Shown piece by piece: positions 26,001 to 39,577 of a stretch of DNA of 64,000 nt. Source of the DNA: Pholis gunnellus (taxonomy: Eukaryota; Chordata; Actinopteri; Perciformes; Pholidae); NCBI GenBank assembly GCA_910591455.2, contig OU342814.1, forward strand, positions 16,425,303 to 16,489,302, read 5' to 3'. The first letter of the stretch is position 1; every line of letters begins with the position of its first letter. The notes below the pieces were generated by a model, which was not told the DNA's origin, did no database searches, and saw only the letters and a program-made list of their open reading frames with translations. The translations under genes were made by a program, and so were the position numbers.

Positions 26001-29000
26001 GATGTTCTAGCGTCCCTAGGACCCCTCGCGAGGCCGACACTGCACCTGTTACCTGGAGGGACGTCGGCGGCGTAGTTAGCGGTGCGGCTGATTTATCAAA
26101 GCTATATTCACACAGTGGTCACATTGGACATCAGTTAAAAGAAAGTTCATTTCGATTTAAATTGAAATGGAGTCTTGGCTCCCGCCATGGCTCTTTTAGG
26201 TTCCCTGTGCTACAAAGAAAAAGCATATAAATGACAGAGCACATCTTAATGGCTCACTGTGTTGAATTGGTTTAAAATGTAATTTCCATCATTCAAAGAC
26301 CAATCAGTAATATCACATTACTTTCTCATCTTTTGGGAGTCGGCTTCACTCAACTTTGGCATTTACTGGCATATTTTGTTCCAATTTTACATCATGAAAC
26401 ATAAAAGAGGGCTGTAGAATCGAACTGTGATAGTGAACACATGCTTGGACAGGTTAACCCTGAAAATAAAGTGTGATTTTGGTTTATGCTGAAAGGGTTT
26501 TAGAAGATAAATCATTAGTCTGCAAAAGGGAGTTAACCCAAAGCAAAGGCGTAAACGTAGCAATGACTCTATCTGTATCCATTGGATCTTGTTAATACTT
26601 TTCATGTGGGTCTGATTTTCCTCCGTGACGATGTCTCCAACTAACAACCGTCCCAACCGTTACCATTAATGCCGCTTTATTGAGAACAGACTTAGTTTAC
26701 CCCTCATACACATTCCAGCCCCTCATGCAGATCCCAAAGCACGCCAGTGTTTTGTTATCAGCGGCAGCCATTGCTACTTTCAAGGGACTCTGTAGTTTGA
26801 TCTGTATAGTCTGTTTATCCTTTGATTTTGTGCTGGAGTACCCACCCAGAGGGCAGCAATGCTGTTTCTCTCTCTGTGTGTGTGTGTTACGGTGGTAAAA
26901 AAAAGACTCTTAACAAGTGGATTATGGGAGCAGAAGGGGACAGGCAGGAACAGGTAGATTGGCTTTTGGTCAATGACAGATGAAAGCAGCCGACACTCAA
27001 AGGTGGACAGTCTGAGTGAAGTGGTTGCAACGGTTGAAGAGGATGTTTTTCTGTGTTTCATGTTCTCTGGAAATCTGTGTTCTCTTGAACAAAAAAAAAA
27101 AGCGGATTTATTTCCCGTTGAATGCTTCCATCTTTATCTCCAGTCACTACAGTCGGCTTCACTATAGTTGCACTAACAGCAGTGAAATATCCATGCAGTT
27201 GCAGCAGCCAAATCCCCCTCAGGCAAAGGCAAAGCATCACATACAAACCTCCCTCTCCGTCCGACGAACAACATATTCTGTGTAATGTCGAATTTTCACA
27301 AATGTGCCCCGTCAAGCATTAAGCTTAGCAGACAGTCTCCACGCCGTGTTGCGTTCGGAGAGACCCCCAGTCGGTCTACTGCTGCATACGTACGTGTATT
27401 CACGTCTGATGTAAAGATTTTCAAGTATCCGATACCAGCTGACTCTGTGCCACGTCTGCCCATCTTCTCTGATAGCCATAGCGCCTCCTTTTGAAGCAGG
27501 GCCGGATTCCCATTGTGCCCGTGTGAGCTAAAGCGTTCCTGTGTCAGATCTCCTGCGAGGCTGCTCTTGTTTGTGAGCTGGCATGAAGCACGATGTCAGA
27601 GGGTTGGTGGAGTCGCTATACTGTGCACTGTGTTGTAGTTCTGTATGTCCTGGGACTTGTGCGTCATGCTGCCTGTATGTTTAGAGACACGGGCCTGAGA
27701 GGAGGTTAAGTTCAGCGGCGGGTTTAGAAACATTTTAAAGGAGGGAACCAGATTGTTCATTCGGTGTGAGAAATGAACGCCAAATAAACAACTTTATTAT
27801 TATACTACTACTACTTCTACTATTCTAATATGAAATACTGCCAATAGATAGCTGTTATTTGTAACTCCAAATGCCCTACAGTCATGGATCGATTATGAGA
27901 CAAAGGGTCCCTGAACACAGAAGTGTAAAAGTCCCCCCCCATCCCACCCACATAGGAGCAGGACATCCAGACTGAGAGAGACACAAAACAACCTCTATCG
28001 AAGGCTTCACGTCTCTTTGAAGGCATTTTGCGCTTGTGGTTGTATTACTTCACTGTGTGGTTGTTTAGGTTAAGCAGTCAATGATTAGGTTCCTCCCTTT
28101 CTCCCTTGCTTTTAGCCGTTTTGTACTTGTTGTTGTTGTTGTTGTTGTTTTTGCACCTCTTTCTGATAGTTTAGGGGCCCCGGGCACCCTTCTGGCCCCA
28201 CATCTAGTAAAGCAACAAGATGTCTGCCATTAGCTTGGTGCATGAAGTTATTCTTTCCTCTTCCGATGCATAGATTGTTTTCCATCCCTTTATTCATGCC
28301 TCAGTGTCTTTTCTTCTGTTTCTGTCCCCCCCCCCCCTCTGTATAATTCTGTTTCTTTCGCCTACTTATTATTTTTGTTTATCACTCCCCCCCCCCTCCC
28401 CCTCTCTCTCTCTCCCTATTTATTTTTGGTCCTTGCCCCCCCCCCCCCCCCCCTCAGGCTTCACAGCTGTTAAAGGCATATCACAAAGTTTCATCTTTAA
28501 AGTCATAAAATGTTCTCGTTTTCAATACAAAATCCAATTTCTTTCCTCACTAAATTAGACATTAGTCAGCCCTTCAGGTGAGCGATACCAGGGAGTGAAA
28601 TGAATGTGTTAGAAATGATGATGGTTTTCGGTCTATCAAGGTTTCACGTACACACACAAGTCATCCACATCCCACATACCCCTCCTCACGCTCTTCCCTC
28701 CAGTCAGTTGCTTGGAAAATGGTCTCGGTGGTGCCGGGATATGCCTCCCGAAAATGTAGCTGCCAGAGAAAATGGTTCTGTACACTTTTGAAGGCCGTTT
28801 ATGAACCAAGTGGGATTGGAAATCTATTGACCTGGAGCTCATGCAGCACAATGTTAGTAGACCATTACATTTGTGTGAATAGGCCTCTTGAATGCTGACA
28901 TCGAACAAAGGTTCCACTGAAAGCCTTGTCCGTGTTCAGGCTAATCATTGTGGTAAAAGCACACGGTGCAGGATTTCTTTAGCACGCCATTCAGTCTTTT

Positions 29001-30515
29001 CATGTCTCTTCGTGCCTTTCATTTCAGTCAACCTTGTTCCTCCATTCTTCTCGTAGGTACCCATTCCCAACAGTGTTCAGTACGTGCAGCAAGAAGGACC
29101 TCGCTGCCAGTCTGGAGAAAGGCGTGGGCATGTGTCTGGACAACATGCCGGAGGTCAAGGTGCTCTACGGTGGCCAGAAGTGCGGCAACGGCTACGTGGA
29201 GGAGGGGGAAGAGTGTGACTGCGGAGAGGCGGAGGTAAGACGGAGACCAGAGGCCGTCATCTTGACTTGCTTCAGTGGTTCAGTGGAGTGGGTCAGTCTC
29301 CTACTCTGTGGGCAGCGCTGGGCAGCTCTGTGTTACTATGTGAAACAGTGTGGAACACAGGAAATGCCTTTTCTGGATAAACAAAAGTTAAAACACAAAA
29401 GCAGTTCAGAAAATCAATATCATGTCTTTGGTGACTCAAGAGTCAGCGAAGTGTAGTTAATGTGATTCAGAAGAAGTCTATGGGTGGTCCAAACAAACAA
29501 GGCTGGTTTTTATTATGGTTCTCATTTCTACTTACAGTAAACCGCCCCCTCAAATCAATATATAAATACTCAAATCTGAAGAAGAAAGGAATACAACCAT
29601 GGACTTTTCTAACTTAATACGTCCCATACGAAATCTGTTGTCTAAAGAAAACAACACTAACTGTCCTGTGAGCAATCATCCAGAACCACTGAACGTCTCA
29701 ACAGTTCCCTCAGAGCCCCCAACAAACCACAACAAGCTTCAAGTTGAACTTTCTGTTGACATTGACGTTGGGTTTTGGGCTTAAAGGCATAAAAAAAGAA
29801 AACCTAAAAGCTCAGCAAATCACCCGAGGCCTCCATTATATGTGTTTTATTTACATCACACCTTCTCTCAGTCTCCCGACATGTGCGGAGCAGTGCTTTG
29901 ACAGGCTGCCACGCTGGATGGCACACGCCCCTGTTGAAGGCCCATTAATCAAACCACTGTCCAACTGTGTGACAAAGGAAACAAACACAAATGTACTCGG
30001 GTCGAGGCTGAAATAAGCTTTCTTTGGCTGTGCCACCCAAAGAACTGGGCACGCTCCGATGCGTGAATCCACCCACACGTACTTTGTTTCTGGCTCGCGC
30101 GCAGCGTTAGGGCACCTTGGTGAAGGGAAGGGAAGTGAGAATCCCGTGTGGGAAGGAAGCGGATCTCACTCAAGGCAGCTGTGTGGAGATTTGATGATGA
30201 ATATATCTAGACTCAAAATCTCTTGAGGCTCATGGAGTTCCTGGAGAATTTTAGACTTTAGATTAAAAAAAATGCTCGTTTGTCCATTCAACATTTAAAG
30301 CCTTTAAATATGTATTGGAATTTACGATGATATAAGACAGAGAAAAACAGCAAATCCTCTCATTTGAGAAGCTAGAACCACCGAACATTTGGCATTTTTG
30401 CTTGAACAGCAACGACTTTTTAAAACTTTTGACTGATTAATTGATTGTTTGAGCTCTACATCTGACACATATTGACCAAATTGATTATATGCTTCTCAAA
30501 TCTGAATCCATTCGA

Positions 30516-30604
<89 letters not shown>

Positions 30605-33600
30605 TTACATTTGACCACCAACGGACCAAATGTATGATTTACATTTGCCCACTCCGTCTCCGCCTGCTTGCCCCTCCGTAACCTCCACGGTGTTACCTCA
30701 AAGGGCCTGCTTGTTTTCTTTCTGCCGGCCCACTTAAACCGAGAGATGAAACAACCTTTTTCTCTCCTCTTTAAACAACAGGCTTACGTCAGGGCCAAGA
30801 GGTAAACAGCCAAACCGCACGTCAACAGAAAATTAGACGTCCTCCAAAGCCAGCTGCCTCCAGTTCCCGGCCCTTCAACGCATCGTGTCATTACCTTAGA
30901 GCCCCACGAGCGAAACAGCCACGCTGAGAGAAGATAAATGCTAGTGAGGGTTGTGTTCTGCGTGATAGTGCCGTGTGCGAAACCACTCGGAAAACAAAGC
31001 TGATGTGTTTTGGCATCTAATAGAAGATAAACATTGCAACACCCTCCCTGAAGTCTTTTAAAGCATGACTCCCCTTTCGACTCCTCCTTATGTATCCTCT
31101 CTCCTCTTTCCGCTTTCTGCCAGCAGCCAGCTGATCTTGTCATTATGTTGAAGTGACTACAATCCCTGCCTCTTAAAGGGCTTTCAAATCCCACTCCTGC
31201 CCCTGTCCACTATACCCTAATAGTCAACTCTGCCACAGGTTTTCCACTATCTACATCAAATCAGAGCTGAAGATCTTAACACACACCCTCCCAACTGCTA
31301 AACACAATTTCTATCGTTTGCTCCTCTGCTTCATGGCTTCTCACTATTTGAACCCCGCATGGGTCATCATTACACACACGCCTCTTTGAGTCCAAAGGTC
31401 TCCAGAATTCCCAAATCCAGAACACATGTGCTTCGGTAAAAATGTCTTCATTCAAAGGTCTCCGGGTCAGAGAAGAATGGGCGGGGATCCCCGGACAGGA
31501 AGTCCGCTCCTTTGACCTGGAAGTCTTGATCTGACAGGGAAACAGCTGGGAGAGAAACTCCTGAGCGGTGATCGGGTCCACATGTTGTTAACTATTTTGT
31601 TTTTGTTTCTCGTATCCCAGGAATGTATGAACCCATGCTGCAATGCCACCACATGCACCCTCAAGGGAGACGCCGTGTGTGCACACGGACAGTGCTGTGA
31701 AGACTGCAGGGTAAGACGTTTCATGCAGGCAGTCTTTCTCACTCAATGAATTGATGAATGAATGAATGAAATGTATTGATACAGCGCTTTTCACAGACTA
31801 AACAGTCACAAAGTGCTTAACAGAGCAGAAATTTAAAAGCATAAAAAACACAATGTGGCCATAGGGCCAATAATTTACATATACACATACAAACTAAACA
31901 AAATAAAAAATTTTTTAAAAGCAGGGCTACCCAAACGCCAGTCTGAAAAGGTGCGTTTTGAGCAGGTTTTTAAAAATGTTTTCAGAAATCTGCAAGGCGT
32001 AGAGTTGCCGGCAGAGCATTCCACAGCCTCGGTGCTACTGAAACAAAAGCTCGGTCACCACGGGTTTTAAAGTGTGTACGTGGAACTGACAGAAGACCTG
32101 AGGCGTTTGACCTGAGAGTGCGGGCGGGTGAATAGGGGTGAAGAAGATCAGCTACGTATGCAGGAGCTTGACCGCGACGTGCTCTGTAAGTGATGGTGAG
32201 AATTTTGAAGTGTATCCTGAAAGCTACAGGGAGCCAGTGGAGAGATCGGAGTACGGGGGTGATGTGAGACCGTCGATTTGTCCTGGTGAGCAATCTGGCT
32301 GCAGCGTTTTGGATGACCTGCAAGCGGTTAAGGGCAGATACACAGATATGCCATTTTGAATGCCCTTTTCACATTTTCATAGCTGAAAAAGTTCTGAAAT
32401 TTTACTTTTTCTTCTCCTCTGAATATTACACAAACCATTTTTCATTGCAAAACCCAACTCCAAGATTCAAAACTTTCTAAAATGTCGGTTAGGTTATTAA
32501 AAAACTCATAATAGTGTCCCCTTGTGTATCATTTTATATACAATACAGATTTACATATTAAGGCAACTTACCTGCACTTAATACAAAAATGAATAATGAA
32601 TTAAAAATTATGATAAATGATTTTAATCATAAATTATGTTGGAAACCACACTTAGTAAATAATGTAAAAACAAAATAGTCTAAAACCAGTGCAATGTTAT
32701 ACAAAACTAAAGATATCCCGAATCGTACTTTACCTATTGTGTGTAGTTTTTGGAGAAACAACAAATCTAATCCAATTGTATGCTACAGATGAGAGCTGTA
32801 AATATTGTAAATCCATTGTTATGCATTTATTTTTATGCGTGTTCTTTTTGGAAAATTGTCATTAAGTATCGAATAGTTCTGCAGTGGAGCTACGTCTGTG
32901 GGAAGTCAACACCAAACAATATAACATCAGCAGTGGATATAAAACAACACAAAAAAAGATTGATGGGATGCCATTACAGATACCGCATTGCTGCTTTATT
33001 CATAACAGTCCTGAACAGAACACTGAACCAAAGACATTGACTTTAACAGACAGACAAAGTCAGTCATGTTGCAGATTCTATCTCTGAAAGAGCTTACTGT
33101 ACTGTACTGTACTGTACTGTATGTGTCCACAGCTGAAACCGGCTGGCACCATGTGTCGGGAGACCAGTAACTCCTGTGACCTGCCAGAGTTTTGTACCGG
33201 TGCCAACCCTTACTGCCCAGCCAACGTGTATCTGCATGACGGGCACGCGTGCCACAGCGTCGAAGGCTACTGCTACAACGGCATCTGCCAGACTCACGAG
33301 CAACAGTGCATCACCCTGTGGGGACCAGGTAAATCAATGGCCGCCAATAAGATGGACTGTGTACATCCTTCACTTCATTTCGGTGGTTATATTTTGTATT
33401 TTTTTTGTTTTACGTGTAGGAGCCAAGCCGGCCCCTGGGATATGCTTCGAGAGAGTCAACTCTGCAGGGGATCCTTACGGGAATTGTGGGAAGGACTCCA
33501 AAGGCTCTTTTGCCAAATGTGATGCGAGGTAAGACTCTGCAGCTCCACTGATGTGGTGGAGGTGCAGGGAACTGATTAGCTTAAGTGGTGTCATTAGCAA

Positions 33601-36600
33601 TCTTCATTACGTTGTGGAATCTGACATGTGATCTTCAAACAAAAGTTTACATGGCTGAGAAATGTAATTTGAGGAAGATAGCAGCTTATTACGGTCTAGG
33701 AAAGCGTTCATGAATAATTTCACGCTTTTCTTGTCGGCTAATTGTTCTAAAGACCTTCTCCCTGTAATCAAGCTCTTTGCTAACTGATGTAATTGCTTTA
33801 ATGACCGGAGGACTGAAGCACTACATCTCTCTTCAGCAGTCTTTCATCAGTCTGTACAGTTACTTATCTTTGTCCGTGATTGACAGGCGTTAATGTGTGA
33901 AGCTTAATTGATTAAGCGTTTTTATAATGTGCCTTCCAATGTTTGTGCGCGTGTGTGTTTCCGTTTGTGTGTGTTTCATGCAGGGATGCAAAGTGTGGTA
34001 AAATTCAGTGCCAGGGAGGAGCCAACCGGCCAGTGATCGGAACAAACGCCGTTTCCATCGAAACCAACATCCCGCTACAGGAAGGAGGGCGCATTCTGTG
34101 TCGGGGAACGCATGTTTATCTGGGCGATGACATGCCGGATCCTGGACTGGTGCTGGCTGGTACAAAGTGCGGAGACGGCACGGTGAGTGCTCAGTTTATC
34201 ATTTCATTTGTAAAGAGACATTTTAAAGAGGTTGTTTTGAAGTAGCACGGACGCTGCTCAAGACTCACCTATGAATAGGTGTTTATATTCAATTTATATA
34301 TTTTCTGATTGCTCACTTCGTTACTGTGCAATCTCTTTCTGTAGCTGTTACGTTGTTGTGTATTGCCCTGTAACCACAGCATGCAGCTATAGTAGTTGTC
34401 CTCTTGACACGTTAAAAGGCTGATATCTGTATGAGCCTATTGTAATATTCCTTTGGATGCTGAGTAAAGAGTACTGCAGTACAGAGCAACGGCATGGACA
34501 GAGTGGTTGCCCTTCCTAAAGAGAAGGGCTAATAAAGTTAACTCCCAAGTGAATCCAGTGATCCATATATACACGTCATGCCGAGGGCTGGACAAGACCC
34601 TTATGGCAACCCGTTATTTTATTAGCTGTGCCTCTCAACGTTTCTCCTTCTATGTGCTGCCCTCAGAAACACTCTCTCACCACACCAGTGACAGCAAGGC
34701 CCTTTTTTCTGCCAAGAATGAGGCAGAGAAAGAGCTTTGGCCTGGAGCACTTGCCTCCTTAATTGTCTCTCCATATGAGGTTACAAGATCTGTTCTCAGT
34801 CCTGCATCAATGGCAAATTGGCAAGTGGTCGTGAGGGCGTATGGTATGAGGCTCGTATGGGCAATGTTACCAACTTCCTCTGCGGTTTTATATCAATAAG
34901 TAAAAAGATAAACATCGTTTTTTTTATAGCAACTCTGTAGCAGCTGTGCAGACTTTAGAAGTTAGCTTCCCTGTGCAGAACTTCAGTAATGAAGTGTTCA
35001 CTGGCCTTGATACTTTCCTCATAGTACCAGGTGAACTGTTGTTGGAGTAAATACTCCACACACCTCCCTGGTGGACATTTTTAAAATCCAGTTGCGCAAG
35101 ACATTGTCCTTTCTCCCCATTTCCTGTAACACAGAAAATATTACACAAGTGTTGACACATGGGCCCGGACCTGTCCAGATACACATGGTGTCTCCTCAGT
35201 AATTCTCACCACTGGACGATTGACCAGACCTTGTGAGGGCTGTGCTATTCTAGAAAGAGAACTACTTTTACACAACGTGCTGTCAGACTTGTTCAGCTTT
35301 AGACTACGGAACCAATCTGTGGTGTCTCACAGTCCTACAAGTCCTCATACGCTTTGTCCGTTTCCTGAAGCGACTTGCCCTTGGAGCTAAGAAGCCTTTG
35401 GGCCGGTTGCCAGGTCAGGTTGTCTCTGCAAAATGTGAATGAGCTGCACACATTATCTAGAAATGTTGCTGGCCTGCCGGTGGGTCTTTGTCATGGACCT
35501 TTGTTGGCTTTCTATTTTCCTTGCTTATCAGGGCGTTACGTTGGCTTGGCCCACACAGCAGTGGCAAACTGTGGAAAGATGAAAGCTCAGAGCTGCTTTG
35601 CCTAATACAGGCCTTATTTTCTACATAAAAGCAACAGCTACCGTTGCCAGTTCTATGTTTTTGTTTGTTTGTAGGGGATTCGCAACATATTGTCTACTAA
35701 AGTCGTGCACGTAAAATATGAGATATTATCCAACGGTTCACACTTCCTCTCAGTTTTTGTGTTCGTCTTTATTGGCTCTCAAATCCTCTGCCTCTTATGA
35801 ATACCTAATGATGCTTTCCTCTTTAAAGGTGTGCCTGAATCGCCGGTGCCAGAATGTCAGTGTCTTTGGTGTGCATGAGTGCTCTGGGAAGTGCAATGGA
35901 CGTGGGGTGAGTGCAAAGTATCCACAAGCTTAATAATCTGTGTTGAATAAAACACTGTAGCCTGTGAAACTCTGTTTATCTATTTAGCCACTGTTTGACC
36001 AACTCTGAAGACTCTTTTATTGCCATATAATTGCACATAATAGCAGAGCAACCGTGTATTTACTTCACGGCCTGTGAGTCATGGCAGATACTCCTATTTT
36101 TTAGTACAATCGATCTTCATTGTCCCACGATGGTCAAATCAATCCCACTTAGCAGCTTCATTCATGTTCTACTTAAGCTGTTGTTCATCATCTTCTGGCT
36201 GTACAGTGCAGCACTGCAGGGACGAACCTGCAATTGGTAGTTCAGCCTAAAAGTAACACTTCCTGCCAAGAAATGATCACCCTTCTCTCTTATCAATACA
36301 TCAACAGAGGGTACGTTTATGTTTTATTTAATTTGTTGCTGAGCTTTCAGAATCGAAACACTCACCGGGGGCTAGTTTAGCTCACGGTAAACTCTGATCT
36401 TCATCGTCAGTTTACTGCGCAGAGCTTATATACAAGGAGAAACCAAACCTGTGATTCTAAACATTGTGTGTTTCTTCAGCTTTTTCATATTATCCTTGAA
36501 CCAAATGAGTCCCGTCAATAGAAAATAATGTAGTTATGCTGCCAGTGGATGGGCTCGCCGCAATAACAATAATCACATAGAAAGTACTCTGCGAGAGAAT

Positions 36601-39537
36601 TGAAGTATAGAGAAATAGTTTCCCATTGAGAGGACATGAGCTGCATCTCCCCCCCCCCCCTGCAGAAATATCTCCCAAATCAATTTGTCCGTCATTTTCT
36701 CAAACACCTCACAGTACGAGACCTGACTGGAAAAATAGTGATTATCTGAATTTACTTTGGTTTAAAGAATGTTGTTTGCCTGCAAGGCAACTCAATTTAT
36801 CTTGCCAGGCATGTATTGACTGTAGACAAGTGCATTAGTATCTGCTGAATGTTTGTTGCTTTTATCAGCTAGACATCTTCAAAAAGTGTCGTCTTTTCTG
36901 ATTTATAAAAGATGTTGATATGAGGAACTGAAGACAGAGCCTGTGTGTGTGTGTGTGTGTCATCTAATACGGTAATCAGCGACTGATTGCAGTTAACATT
37001 TCAAATATATTTAGATATCCTCACACATGGAAAAATGACTTTTACAAATATGCATAGATTGATATAAAATGTCTTTGTATATTTGTTTTTTGGATGCATC
37101 TGTAGTTCAAGAGGATTTTAAAGAATTAGATGACTAGTGATTTCACATTTAGAGTTTATCCAGAGATTGTTTCCTTGTTCATATTTTCTATACTGTTGTA
37201 ACATTTCCCTTCACACACACACACACACACTCAAAATCATACCTCCCTGTGAGCCCCCCCAAGTGCTTCTTAACCCCGTCACCCGGTGAAGGAGTGTCCA
37301 TGGCCAGGAGGCAAGTGAAGGCACTTGACTGCACGTCTGTGCTAAATGTAACCCCCCCCCCCCCCCACAGCCGTACAACTCCCCCTGCACTGCCGTCCCC
37401 CTCCGTCCTCCCTCCGTCCTCCCTCCGACTGACAGCTGCACTGCTTTACTTCACCGGGGGAATCCTCCTGGACCGAAACTTCTGCACTGGAGACCCCGAG
37501 GCTTTGCGGGATGGACTCTCCCATGCAACATGTTTTATCTATTATGACTCTTGCAGAGCCAGTGTCCCCTCATATTGGAAGCCACTTAGACTAACTGAAC
37601 GAGAGTGGTTTATCCATGAAAAATAAACCAATTCAGTTTTATTCGTGTTACTTACGGATAGAACCATACATCATGTATATCTGGAGTTTAGCCGGTAGGA
37701 ATACAAATGCCTTTCCGCGCTATTTTATGCAGGACAAAAGGAGTATCAATATAGTATGTAATATACGACAAAACTGCCTTGTTTGCAGGTGTGCAACAAC
37801 AAGAAGAACTGCCACTGTGAGGCACACAGGGCCCCGCCGTTCTGCGAGGAAGCGGGCTTCGGTGGTAGCATTGACAGCGGGCCAATGAGACTGGCAGGTA
37901 ATGTGGACAATTTCATTTCTGTCCTCACTCATCTAGACATCACTTTCTTGCCAAGTCAATACTGGATTGATGTGTGTTTTGGACTGGAATGTGACTTTCC
38001 TATAATAACACAACTCCCCTTCCACCCAGCGATGCATTACCCTGTGTGCAGTCCGTAGCTTTGAAAGAGAAAGAAAATGAGTTTCAGTCCTTGGAGTGAT
38101 TTGAATCACAAACTGTGCTGCTGACTGTGGCCCAGTGGTAACAGCCTTTGCGTTGTGTCCTTTCATTCTGTGCTGTAGATGTGCGTGTGTGTGTATTAAT
38201 GTGCGTGTTGTCATATATGGCATCAGCCGACAGTGTGGTCATTACTGTGGCAATCCTGGTCACCCTGGTCAGCCTTCTGGTGACCGTCATCGTCATCTTT
38301 CTGAGGAGGAAGACTCTGCTGCGCCTCCTCTTCGCCAACAAGAAGAGCACCTTGGAGAAATTCAGGTGACCCGACTCTTCACGACACAAAACAAAGAGCT
38401 AGTGAGGCGCGATTGGGGCTCAGTGTCGCGTGGAGCGGCTGTTCAGAAAGTTAGATTATCGGATTAACACTTAATGTTCAGTTCTTGCTCCTGCTGTCTT
38501 GTTTTAAAGTTAAATTGTTACATTATTTTAGTGCTGTAGCTCACTAACCTTTTTCCTGGAAGCAACATCTTACAGTTTGGCTGCTACGTCTTATCTTCAC
38601 TTCATTGATACTTTCTATATATCTAAACAAGCCTGTAGTTTCAATTATGATCAGCTGAGAAACACAACAGTTAAAGTCGTGATTATAATTACATTAATAG
38701 CATATTAACATATAAATGTATACAGTAAAAGATAAATAGTTTGAGCCTTTTAAAGCCTCTAAAAACATGTCATTTATGTTTTTCTCTATCACATGAACTA
38801 TTTGTGACTAAATAAGCATGGATCAAAGGTAAAGTTGGAAAAAACATCATTAGATAACGTCTATGAAGAGTTTAATGCTGGAAAGCCCAGCTAGTCATTC
38901 GGACCGTGTGATGAGTTCATCACATTTGATTGACAGTGGCCAACCAACGGTCACCTGATCCAAATGTTGTTTTTACTGAAGCTTTTCATTTCTTATTCAT
39001 GAGCAACATTTTAAACATGGGGGAGAAACAGGCCTATATTTTCAAGATTTCTTTTTGAGAAAAACAAAAATGTGTATTTTTCATCACAGTTAAACTTTGT
39101 GAATATACCAGAAATGTAATCTAAATATAGCTGGAATGTTTAAGGTAAGAAACAAGTGAGCAACATGAAAACAAACACATGACACCAGCACTTCTGTTCT
39201 TCTTCTAGATCTGTGGAGGCCAACAGGCCGACCAGCCCCATCAGGACTCAGTCCGTGTACAGACCCACCCCGCAGCGCAAGCCTCCACCCAAACCCTCTG
39301 GAGCCAACATTTATAAGGTGAAAATATCTGTTGCTGCAGTAATGTGTATCGCCGGTTACTTTATCTTCATAGACAGCCGTATATTCGCTGCATATGTGTG
39401 TGTTTGTCTGCCCATTTGATTAGATTTATTTCATAATCACACACTATTGGATCGCCAACCTCCAAGCTCTGGTTTAGAGCTGTCATGCTTCCAGGCTTTT
39501 TCACAAAACAAGATTTCGGGTAATTGATTCAGCCTCA

Positions 39538-39577
<40 letters not shown>

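Larger units (their letters stand above)
20945..29056 (+). other. adam12: largest adam12 intron in the window (8.1 kb)
   Basis: The intron separates the zinc-site exon from the end of the protease domain. It holds a 21-base poly-G run (23704-23724), seven TTG units (28127-28147), poly-C runs (about 28327-28453) and a palindromic AGGTCA element at 22516-22531. A segment at 24720-24790 (gtagatggcggtaatgg followed by purine-rich repeats) resembles a dispersed fish repeat. Minus-strand AATAAA-type signals occur (near 21598), but no antisense exon could be supported. Confidence 0.7.
29235..31620 (+). other. adam12: adam12 intron with GACA array and dispersed repeat
   Basis: 2.4 kb intron within the disintegrin domain. 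It contains the repeat fragment at 30340-30462 and the GACA array at 30517-30604. A minus-strand open frame of 136 codons (30784-31194) has no recognisable domain. Confidence 0.65.

Noticed and set aside
30517..30604. Regular array that might suggest a CRISPR
   Set aside because: Pure tandem GACA with no spacers, in a vertebrate intron.
30784..31194. 136-codon minus-strand open frame
   Set aside because: Composition and sequence unlike any known family; single frame in an intron without other support.
34507..34899. 130-codon plus-strand open frame in an adam12 intron
   Set aside because: No domain, no fitting splice phases with adam12 neighbours, and no independent promoter or poly(A) evidence.
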